NCBI GenBank assembly: GCA_021234535.1
Contig: CM037838.1
Coordinates: 27,629,969 to 27,693,968 of the forward strand
Direction of reading: 5' to 3'
Length of the DNA stretch: 64,000 nucleotides
From: Stichopus chloronotus
Taxonomy: Eukaryota > Echinodermata > Holothuroidea > Aspidochirotida > Stichopodidae
Part shown: positions 12,628 to 21,750 of the stretch, in pieces
Layout of the letters: the number at the start of each line of letters is the position of its first letter
Position numbering within the stretch: position 1 is the first letter of the stretch
Position numbers and translations under genes: made by a program
The notes under the pieces: model-generated
What the model was told of the DNA's origin: nothing
The model's input: only the letters and a program-made list of their open reading frames with translations
The model's database searches: none

Positions 12628-14317
12628 CTGCCAAATGAAACACATATGGGATGATAATTTTGTGACTTTATCACATTCTCCAAGCAGACCTACAAATGGT
12701 GGAAATTGACTGTGATGTTTTTTTTTTATTGTTCTGTGAGGTTTTTGGCATTTCAGTTTTCAAGCCATGCAAGTTATGCAACAATACATGTAAATAGCAG
12801 AATATTTCAAAAATTGCATCACATAATTCAGGAAATCTTGACAAATTCTTTTTTTTTTCATTTTCAGTTGTTTTAGAGGAGTGGAACATGATTCATACTC
12901 AAGTATGATTCAGTAACATACTCCTATAATAGTAAATTTAAGGTTATAAAGCAAAGGGTATGTCTAAGGAGAAACTTGTGATATACTCCAATAGTGCACC
13001 TTTCAAAGAAGTGAATGTTTTGAGGAGAAGAAATGTTCAAGTCTTTGTACTCCAAATATACACCTGGTTAGTTTGATCTGCTGGAATGTTAAAGGGGCCA
13101 TGGTACATAACTTAATGCCATATACTGATATGAACTTGTACATGTTCTCCTAAGTGAAATATCAACTACTTTATACAGTTAACTGCATTTAGTCACATTT
13201 TGAGAATCTATCACCTCCTAGTCAGAGACGTTCACTTTTCCAAAACTTCTGGTAGACTTATGACATCATGACAGGAGTGATGCTCAGACACCAAATCATT
13301 GAAGTGGCATATATATGTTGTGTCACTTCCATTACAGCAGCATGCAGCATGATAGCTTTTGATTCGTGAGAAGACTACCTAAGCAGAGTGCCACTACCTG
13401 TTGGCAAGGGGTGTACCAGAAAATGTTTGGATAACCAGAAAGTCAAATGACTTTGTGATTACTTGCCGATATCTCATTTCTTCATACACACACAATCACT
13501 TACAAACAAATGCAACCCAACCCAGTGGAGAAGTGGAGGGACCATATCAAAATGAAAAAGAATGACAACCACATTCTGTATCATTTATGGGTTCCATGTT
13601 ACCAAAAGCGAATATGACTGAGTAATGTCATTCACTCAGCACTGATAACAATTGTGGTCATGAAGGAGGTAATTCACAAGTTGATAGAAAGTTCATGACA
13701 CCAAATTGTGGTTACAGGCCTGAGATTGTGCAAGTCAACAAAGGAAATCTGGAACATTCTTGCCTCCCAAGGGAGTGTTTACTGTGACTAAAACAACAAA
13801 GTACTTCATAAATCTTGACAGAGAGTTTCTGGGGACAGGGATATTCTCTGAAGGCGTAGAAAAAGTGGTAAGAGCTATGTTAAGTGGTTGTATGGCATAA
13901 AGAAGTGAACTGTAAATGTTCCACAAATTAAAATAGGATGAGACCAAAGTCTATCTAGCAGAGATCTCTGCTATGAAACTGCCCAAGATCTACATTTTGG
14001 CAAATTTCAATACGAAATAAAGATGTATTATTTCCCTAATTTGAGTGATTTAACCTCTTCACATGTTCACATTCAAGACATGTAAAACTCTTTAAGTATC
14101 ACATGCTAGGCTTTTGAACCCAAGACAGATCTTTAGAATGACAGAACTTATTATATTCATTTCATGTCACATTACAGTGATGACAAGTCTCCCATGTGGC
14201 AATTCAAATGACAGACATTAGCTGCTCATCAAGTGCTAACAATGTTGACACTTTGAAGTTCTACCTGAATTCAGTTGCTGAGATGTCCTCCTTAACAAGT
14301 TTTCAAGCTCTGGATAC

Positions 14318-14815
14318 CTCAAATGACCTCTGACCTCCATGGAAAACAATAGGGATCATGTGCTCACAGTGAACTACCAACATACCAACTTTGAAGTCCA
14401 AGCACCTTTCCCTTCTTGAGATACTGTGTTTAAAAGGTTTTCAAACTATGTCTTCTATTAATGTCACATGACCTTTAACCTCCATAAACAAGAAAGTCAA
14501 AGGACTTTGTGATTCCTTGCCAATATTCACGAAGAACACAGCACAATATTGACACACCAATTGTGAAATTCAAACGCCTTATCATTCTAAAGTGTGTTCT
14601 AAGCAGTTTTATATCTTTTCTGACCTCTGGTGACCTCAAATGAAATTTGATCTCCACCAAAATCAATGTTTTTCGTACTCTAAGCTCTGTTTACCTGAAA
14701 TGACCTTTGACCTCCATGAAAAACAATAGTGATCATGTACTCACAGTGAACTACCAACACACTAACTTTGAAGTTCGATCGCCGTTCCCTTCTTGAGATA
14801 TCGAGTTTACAAGGC
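14318..14815. repeat. Tandem repeat with TGACCTTTGACCT cores, intron 4
   Basis: A long unit occurs about twice (near 14,318-14,430 and 14,695-14,815). It contains TGACCTCTGACCTCCATG, then AACAATAGNGATCATGTNCT, then CACAGTGAACTACCAACA and a CCCTTCTTGAGATA end. A related partial unit lies between them, and a piece near 13,430 (AAAGTCAAATGACTTTGTG) also belongs. The array lies inside intron 4 of the receptor-like gene. Confidence 0.75.
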
Positions 14816-15086
14816 ATCACATGCGTACACACACACGCCATCACCATCGCATAGATTCCGTGCCTGCCTTCAGCACGAAATAAAAAATTCCCCCCAGATA
14901 TCACCTTTCTGGGCTCTGCAGGTACACTTTCACTCTTGCAGCACCCCCAACAAATTTGCTGCTAGGGGCATCCCCCTCCTGCCACGCTGCATACGATATG
15001 TAAAAGTTACAGTCTTCAGCTTAACTGCTACAGCAACATACAACATCACACATAAGATGGAAAAAGAAAAGGGAGTAAGAGCGGAC

Positions 15087-15135
15087 AGTTCATCTGATTG
15101 TGAATTTGGACGGCCAAATTCACAATCAGTGAACT
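15087..15135. repeat. Long perfect hairpin in intron 4
   Basis: The arms CTGATTGTGAATTTGG (15094-15109) and CCAAATTCACAATCAG (15114-15129) pair perfectly over 16 bases around a four-base loop ACGG. AGTTCA on the left and TGAACT on the right extend the stem by six more pairs with one bulged T. It lies in intron 4 of the receptor-like gene, and on either strand a transcript would fold into it. Confidence 0.85.
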
Positions 15136-15512
15136 TTCAAAGTGATTTTGATTTGTGATTTTCAAAGTCTCAAGTGCAGATAATAACAAACATAATGAAT
15201 AAGATGTGTCAGGAATTGACAATGTAGTTCAGGATTGCTGCGATTTACCAACAATCCCAAGTTTTAAATTGACAAAAAATAATTTTCATTCTTAAGATTC
15301 TTTGTTTACAAGATTATCACATGTTCAAGTTTCATCTCTTAGCAACATGAAAATGAAAAAAACACGAACAATGCCTTAACTCAAATTGCTCACTTGGCAT
15401 TACACAAATTTCTACCTTATTTTATTTCAACAAGGCAACAAATCCCTCATTTAACCAACACCCTCCTTCACCCCCCTACTAGCATTCTTGGTTCCACACA
15501 CAATCGACTTAC

Positions 15513-15610
15513 CACATAGGAAGTAGCAGAGGAATATGATGGGGACAGTTATACAAAGGAAAGTCCCAAAGCTGATCGATTTCCGAGATGGGATGACAGG
15601 TTGATTGCAA
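15513..15610 (-). CDS. CD-MPR-like membrane protein, exon 4 (transmembrane segment)
   Basis: On the - strand the exon is framed by TCGCTACAG| and |GTAAGTCG, a near-perfect donor. It is 98 bases long and completes a Phe codon from exon 3. It encodes the last luminal Cys (residue 183 of the joined protein) and CNQPVIPSRKSIS. The hydrophobic stretch FGTFLCITVPIIFLCYFLC follows and continues into exon 5, giving one membrane span at about 196-222. Human CD-MPR has the same order: a last luminal Cys, a short Ser-rich spacer and one span ending in GGFLY. Confidence 0.88.
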
Positions 15611-16199
15611 CTGTAGCGAGGCAGAGAATGAGACATATTGTTAGCATCTGTTGAAGTGGTACTTGATAATACTACATGGTATTACTTGCACATCAGTTCT
15701 ACATACCCAATACGACACACACTGAGATTTATGATACAGACTGATGCTGTTAATCCTAAGTCAGATAATGTCTTTGATGATTAAAAAGCACAGGCTCTAT
15801 GCAGTAAGTATCAGCACAAGGTACAGAAATAGATCACCTCCTTCAAGGTGGTCTTCAGTCTTGCTTTGGTCATGAAATAGTTGCTAACCTTTTCAATGGT
15901 GGGCCCTGGTTGCTCAATAAATACCAACAATACTAAATATCATCATATTTTGTCCACAGTCTTTTTCATCCAAAGGGACTTTGAGCAAAACTTCCCATTC
16001 AATTTGGGGTGTGCACCAGAGAGAGGTGAATCAGTTGAATGGCTTAACGTGTACCCAGAGAGATAGGGTAAGAACAAGAGATGAGATCATGAGATGGGGT
16101 CTCCAAACTGATGATGATGATGCATCTGCGACATTTGTGACAAACCGGTAGATTTTTTTTTATGGTTCTTCAATGACAAGGAATTTCGATTAGTGTTTA

Positions 16200-16480
16200 C
16201 ATCAGGTACTGACTAATGATGTCAGAATCTGGTTCTGAAATTGTTACCTAAATTCTAAGATTATCACTAATGTACATTGTATGTGTGACAAAATTCAGCA
16301 TATGAGCGGCAAAGTGCAAAACGTTGCATTCACACTTCAGAATGAACTTGTAACCTACCAGAAACTGTGGACGAGGAGCATGGTAGGTCCAAATTTTGGG
16401 TCTGGTGCAAGCACTTGTTTCAGTGACTCACTATCTATGATTAACAGAATCATCATTCTCTGGTCCAAGGGTATGCAAAC
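16200..16480 (+). repeat. Dispersed repeat, copy A (partner near 42.5 kb)
   Basis: The segment shares several blocks in the same order with 42,515-42,770: CTGGTTCTGAAATTG matching CCGGTTCTAAAATTG, TACATTGTATGTG matching CACATTGTACGTG, and GGTCCAAATTTTGGGTCTGG matching GGTCCGAATTTTGGACTCGG followed by TGCAA-CACTT. This copy lacks the GGGTACCCG words of the other. It has no coding capacity and lies in intron 3 of the receptor-like gene. Confidence 0.6.
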
Positions 16481-16636
16481 CAGTTTAGCATTTTGCAGTC
16501 TTAGGATATTTACAAACACTTTACCCTGTCTTTTAGTGTTAGTGTCAACAACTTTGACAGGCATTAAAAACTTAAGACTTTCTAATACGGTCATGAACTT
16601 CTTTTGGAATGAAACTGTAATTTCCCTTTCACAGTA

Positions 16637-16790
16637 GCAGAGGCTGATATGGTATGATATGATATGGATGGGGTTGATCTGGATGGGCTGATAAGGGAAA
16701 GGGTTGACTTTGAAGGGGCTGAAATGGGAAGGGCTGATATTTCAGGGGCTGATATTTGAGGGACTAATTTGGGAGGGCTGACAAAGATCC
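16637..16790. repeat. GGGGCTGATAT minisatellite, intron 3
   Basis: About eight imperfect units of 15-20 bases are built on GGGCTGATAT, for example GGGGCTGAAATGGGAA, GGGCTGATATTTCAG and GGGGCTGATATTTGAG. The start is a purer (GATAT)n-like patch. The reverse strand reads as an artefactual Ile-Ser-Ala-Pro repeat peptide. Confidence 0.8.
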
Positions 16791-16852
16791 CCAAAGGGAT
16801 GAGTCAATAACTTAGCATTCTAAAACAGTAACCAGAACTTGAGAAATCTTAC

Positions 16853-16976
16853 AAATAGGATGAAATCACTCTGAATTGGTAATTTCTCTTTGTTTGAATA
16901 TCAACCACCATAGCTGCTTCCGTCTGTTTGGTATTGCACTGATACAGTACAGACGTTTTAATGGGCGGGTCTTCTC
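16853..16976 (-). CDS. CD-MPR-like membrane protein, exon 3 (second half of luminal domain)
   Basis: The acceptor is ATCATACAG| and the donor |GTAAGATT on the - strand. The 124 bases complete a Gly codon and leave two bases for the Phe codon shared with exon 4. The exon encodes EDPPIKTSVLYQCNTKQTEA and then AMVVDIQTKRNYQFRVISSY. The strand-Cys pattern SVLYQC and the later NYQF...Y-C fit the last beta-strands of MRH/P-type lectin domains, which in CD-MPR read AVVMISC and CFYLFEM. In CD-MPR an Arg lies just before the first strand and a Glu about ten residues before the conserved Tyr. Here the first position appears to be Lys147, and I see no Glu at the second. The alignment was made by eye, so these substitutions are tentative. 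Confidence 0.88.
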
Positions 16977-17499
16977 CTGTATGATAGTAAAACAGAGAAA
17001 ATAATGTACCTCCAAAACAATGCAAAATCTTGATGTCTACTCCATTTGAATTGACCAAATAAAGAATAAACAAATGTAAAGCCCAGAACAGTTTGATCTG
17101 TGCAACCAATGAAAGGAAGATACAATACAATGGATCCAATTTTTTTTAAGTCAGACCATTGGTTGTTCTATCAGCATTTTCCTTCTTGTTGGTCACTTAA
17201 TAAGACATCTGATCCTAGCTATCTTCCTTTAAATTATCCGATCTAATTTGATTTACAACTCAACAGAAAGGTTTACTTCAAAACCATTCCAATATTTTTC
17301 ACGCACATCTGATAAAGACTGGCTTTTCAGATGACATTACATCATGATTGGTTGATATTCTACTTTGGTATTCATCAGCAATGAATCCCATAACTGTGTA
17401 TGATCACAAAGGTCTGGCTCTTTTCAACAAAATTTAAAGAAGATTTGAGCTGAAACTTACAAAATTGGATCAGAACTGATTCCAATATTGCTCTAGTCT

Positions 17500-18020
17500 G
17501 ACCTACGCATGCAGTTAGCATGATGCACACTGATTGATGCCAACGGTCACCACATGAATGAACACAGTCTTAGCGGACGCTTTGATGGATGTCTCCAAAT
17601 GGAGAAACAAGATCGCAGCACACATTGCCTTTATTCACCACATTGGTAGATGCCATAGTGCACAATAAGTTCGGTTCAGTTCAACGAATGAAAACAATGC
17701 CAATGTTCAAGTTAGCAAATGTAATCCTGATGCACAATGACTGATGCCACTGTTCAGGTGGGTTGTAACCCTAGTGCACATTGACTAGTGTCACCAAAGG
17801 AAGGAATCTAACCCTAGTGCACAATGACGGGTTCCACTGTTCAGGTGGGTTGTAACCTTAGTGCGCATTGACCAGTGTCACCAAAGGAGGGAATAACCCT
17901 AGTACACAATGAAAGATGCCACTGTTCAAGTTGGTTGTACCCCTGTTGCACACTGACAGCAAATAAAGGATTATAATCGTAATGCAAAATGATTGGTCAA
18001 AGCCACTGGTCACAAAGTAA
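17500..18020. repeat. ~50 bp tandem repeat with ~104 bp higher-order unit, intron 2
   Basis: Units contain CTAGTGCACAATGACTGATG followed by CCACTGTTCAGGTGGGTTGTAAC. They alternate with a variant carrying GTGTCACCAAAGGAAGGAAT, so that two basic units make a longer period. At least six units are readable between 17,700 and 17,990. Decayed traces (GTGCACAN, GATGCCA) extend to about 17,500 on one side and about 18,680 on the other. Confidence 0.8.
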
Positions 18021-18830
18021 GGAAAGGTAAGCTGAGTACACATCTGGTTAAAATATATCTCTAAGCTAAATATGGGACACAACTTATGAAGACTGATCTG
18101 GGGAGAGGTCCCCTTTGCTAAGTCCTTTAAAGTCTTTTAGGGGCATAGTGTAGGCTATATTGCTGAAGGAAGTGCTTAAAATGTGATGCAGATACGGTAC
18201 AGTATTAAGATTACATAAGCCAGAGATGGCTGTCTGCCCCAGTTCTCACGACCCCATCGACATTTGATGCCGGTGGGCTCCAGTAAACGGTAAACAGTAA
18301 GATTAATACAAAAGAAATTTTTATGGCACATACAAAAATGAAAATACAGAATGTAACAGCTTAGTATGTATTTTCTAGAAATTGAGGGCCATTTGTCTTA
18401 CCAGATGGGAAACTCACTTTTCATTTAAAGACAGGACAATCCAGATTAATTAGGATGGTAACCAGGAGTACACATTGACTGATCTCAACAAATGGAAAAA
18501 TATAAGCATAGTGTACAGAACATTGATAAAGTCACCTTTGTAGAACTAAGTTCCAATCAACTTATGGCACTAAGTAACACTAATGGTCTTAACTAATATC
18601 ATCAAATGACTCAGTGTACCTAATTGGTTACCAACGGAATATAGCCCCAGGACACTGAAACTACTGTAACCATCTAATGACCAACACCAATAATGTACAC
18701 ACTTCACTGCCACTGTAATGTGATAAATATTCAAATGTCACAAGTGTTCAAAGTTCAATATTTTCTTCTGGTGTGAAAAAAAAAACAGTATAATACCAGC
18801 TACTGTAAGATTATCAGCAGAGAAACTAAC

Positions 18831-18970
18831 CATCTGTGTACTTGATAGTAAACACTGCACCACGGGTATCATCATACTGGTAGTCATAGACAAGGTTATC
18901 AAATCTAGCAATCCTGGTGTCAGTGGAATTGGTCACAATGCAAACAGCAGCATGGTCGCATTCACCGTAG
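18831..18970 (-). CDS. CD-MPR-like membrane protein, exon 2 (luminal domain)
   Basis: On the - strand the exon is bounded by a pyrimidine-rich acceptor ending CCAG| and a donor |GTTAGT. It is 140 bases long and begins by completing a Ser codon. It encodes YGECDHAAVCIVTNSTDTRI, then ARFDNLVYDYQYDDTRGAVF and TIKYTD. It contains two Cys and one N-glycosylation sequon (NST, residues 108-110). The position where CD-MPR has its ligand-binding Gln (GLVQI) seems to be Cys here (AVCIV). Extra cysteines of this kind also occur in the ATG27-like relatives of the family, so the luminal half could be ATG27-like. Confidence 0.87.
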
Positions 18971-20633
18971 CTGGAAAAAAAAAATTTAAAAAAGCAAGTC
19001 CTGCATCTTAAAAGAGCCATCAAAGTTGGGCAAATGGAAACACTTATTCACAATTAAACTTTTGACTTTCAGTACACATAAATGCAAGTAGGCCTACTTC
19101 TCTAAAGTTTGAGGTCACATGTACAAGTACAAATACAAGTACCTCTCCAAGCTGTCACACAGGCCCCAATACAGTGTTTCACTTTGGCACAGGTTATGGC
19201 AACTTCGATACTGTACTTAACAAATCCAAACATCATGTAACATCTCTCCATTCAAAAAAAAAAAAAAAAATGATCAACAGCACTTTAAGGCCTCTTCAGG
19301 CAAGCATATTCATGATTATGCAGGGACACAAAATGAGATGTACCAAAGTGACGTAACCATACTACATGAGAGGAATCTCCCATTAGATACGTTTTAAAAA
19401 AAAATTGCAGCAGAGTTTATCCATGGATCAACGAATGGTAAACCATAAGATACAGTGTGTGGACTCAGAGAAAAAACCTTTTGTTAAGACCCATCCAAGC
19501 GTGTGATACCCATCGAGCGAGTACTTTTGAGATGAGTGTCTCTTATATATCTGATCACTGTGTTTGATCATGGCTAGAGAGAGAAACAACTAACTAATCA
19601 AGGGCACTGAAGCTACTGGCAGGTCAGGAAAGACTTGCTGATGGGAATTCCCGCTAATGCGTAGGTGTAGTTAGTAGGTACGAAGTAGTTTATTTCTACT
19701 CTGATTCCTCAACTTTCTGTCATCTCATGTTTTGCAAGTTTGTTTAGTCTAAACATGAGCTGGTAGTCTACTTCTAACTGTTTTGGCATATTCTAAGGAG
19801 CAACATAACACTCAAAAGGTAAAATGGTATATTATCACTGTACTCATCAAGCTCACGCTGACTACCTTTACTGTAAGTCCAAGGTAGGGGCTACATTCCT
19901 GCATTTTGCATGAAACTAATACTTTATGATTGCATCATGTTAACAGCAATAGATCATCTCTACTCGCTGCATGCATGGTAGACAGTTGAGCTCTGTTGCG
20001 ACTTCAGTATGGACTTTCAAACACAAAAGCACTCAGATTTGACTTTTGACATACCAATAGGCAATACCATGTTCACACAGAGAGACTACACCTGTAATAG
20101 CAAAGGAAAGTTTAAAGTGATTTGTCGTTTGAAAGTTACTACAGGTCTTGGTCTATAACCAAGGCAGTATGGTACAGCATCATCAGAAAAATTTTAACAA
20201 TTTATTCAGGCTTGCCTTACAGGAGAGTTATTTTGCAATGCTATGCCACCACCAAGGTTTGGAGAGAGATTGTGGTGAGGTGACTGACTACCACAATTTA
20301 ATGTCATTTAATGTTATTTCCACACGGTTAGTTACATACATAGGTTTCAAACTCGTTAACTCTTCACTTTCAACTGGGGTTGTGCCATCGCCTTTCACGA
20401 CTTCCATATCACTCCCGTCTTAAAGAAACGACATTTGTTGTGTATTTGTAACTTTTCGTTGCAGTCTCAATTTGTACTTGTAAAGCACTTTGAAACAATA
20501 TGTCTTAGGCCCTTTACAAATGTGATTTACTATTAATATTATAGGTTTAGCATGCTGATTTGGCGCAACTATTGAACTGGACTAGCAAACAAATGAATGA
20601 AACACAAACAGAGAATACAGCAAAAAGTGTTAC

Positions 20634-20914
20634 CTAAATTCTCTGCAAGGATCATAAAAGTAGGTCACAGCTGCAGGCGATGTTTCGTTTACAGCAAAAC
20701 GTGGAATGATGGTATCTTCAACCAAGCCTTGAAGATCAAATGTCCCTTTATTGTTGTCCAGTTTGCAGGAACAGTTCGATCCTACCACTGGTTCGCAATT
20801 AACTTTACTTGCCTTAGCAACTCCATGAGCAGTAAAAACAGCCAACGCCACCACAGAGAATACTTCAATGAGTAAAAAATTGTACAATTTACACATACTT
20901 TTAATCATGTTCAA
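20634..20914 (-). CDS. CD-MPR/ATG27-like type I membrane protein, exon 1 (signal peptide and start of luminal domain)
   Basis: This first coding exon starts at Met (20914-20912) and ends at the donor |GTAACAC. The five exons total 810 bases (269 codons plus stop) with no frame conflict; introns are about 1.66, 1.85, 1.24 and 2.89 kb. The N-terminus has a hydrophobic stretch (FLLIEVFSVVALAVF) fitting a signal peptide or anchor; Met3 or Met7 could also be the start. The luminal part begins NCEPVVGSNCSCKLDNNKG and continues to YFYDPCREF. The joined protein has eight luminal Cys (40, 48, 50, 90, 98, 104, 154, 183), where CD-MPR has six, and three N-glycosylation sequons (47, 76, 108). Family members sort lysosomal enzymes or cycle through the trans-Golgi. 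Whether this one binds mannose-6-phosphate is doubtful, because the binding residues are not clearly kept. Confidence 0.87.
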
Positions 20915-21750
20915 ATGGGCGGTAATTTCATGGTGTTTATTACAAATGGCTGCAAAGAAGTTTATTACTACAAAAGAAGGCTGCTAGTGCTACAGTTTTG
21001 AGTTTAAACTGTGTGTTAGGCTACCCTGGCCTCATGCTAGTAGCAAGTACAGTACCACTGGTAACTGGATCGGCTTGGCAATGCAGTTGAACCAAAGATC
21101 CTTTCTCTAGCCTATGAATGATCTTGGTTTGAATTAGCCTAGCTTTTGCAGTTTCTAGTGAAGTTATGGTTGCAGAGTAAAGAAGTTGGCAAAGACAGGT
21201 TCAACGTTAGCCTTAATTCGCCTAACTTATGCTTCCCTACTGTAACTTATATTAGGCTTCTTGTCGTTAGCCAAGTTACACTTGCTCAGGTCAAAGTAGC
21301 CGTAAGTTAGTTCAAAGGAGGAAGAGGCTAACGTTACGCTCTGCCACAATATTTCCTTATCGTTTTGTATGCAGTGAAAAACTCCAAAGGTTTGACGAAA
21401 CCGCCACGCGACTGTAGGTAATCCTCTGCTCAGGTGTGTTACAAACTTCCTCCGTCCAGCAGCTTTTCACCAACACAGCCGATCACGATTCTGGAGACTT
21501 TTTTGAAGTTAAGGCGTATTGTTTACATGAATTCAGTCGAAAAAAAGGACAGTGGTTTCAGAATTCGTTGTGTCTATTCGCCCGAACAAATTCATGCGAA
21601 TAAGCCGGTTCGTTTGGTACCAAAGAGATTTTAGCCAATCAACGATCGTGATTACGTTATGTTTAGGGTTAGAGGTTAGGTTTTTGCGAATAAACGGAGG
21701 AGTATATTCGCCCGCTTTACGTGTGTAGCTTCAACCATGCATAGACTGAT
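20915..21750 (-). promoter_or_regulatory. Probable promoter/5' region of the receptor-like gene
   Basis: The interval directly upstream of the first coding exon (- strand) changes from CpG-poor to CpG-normal. Between 21,300 and 21,700 I count about thirty CpG in 400 bases, whereas the gene body has only a few per several hundred. A CCAAT box lies near 21,636. No TATA box is evident, as is common for CpG-type promoters. A non-coding first exon may lie here. The exact start site cannot be fixed from sequence. Confidence 0.5.
21664..21683 (+). repeat. Short telomere-like motif
   Basis: The bases read TTAGGGTTAGAGGTTAGG, about three units of the animal telomere repeat with one change. It is flanked by two copies of a TATTCGCCCG / GCGAATAA word pair (near 21,574-21,604 and 21,686-21,712) arranged in opposite order. 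Confidence 0.5.
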
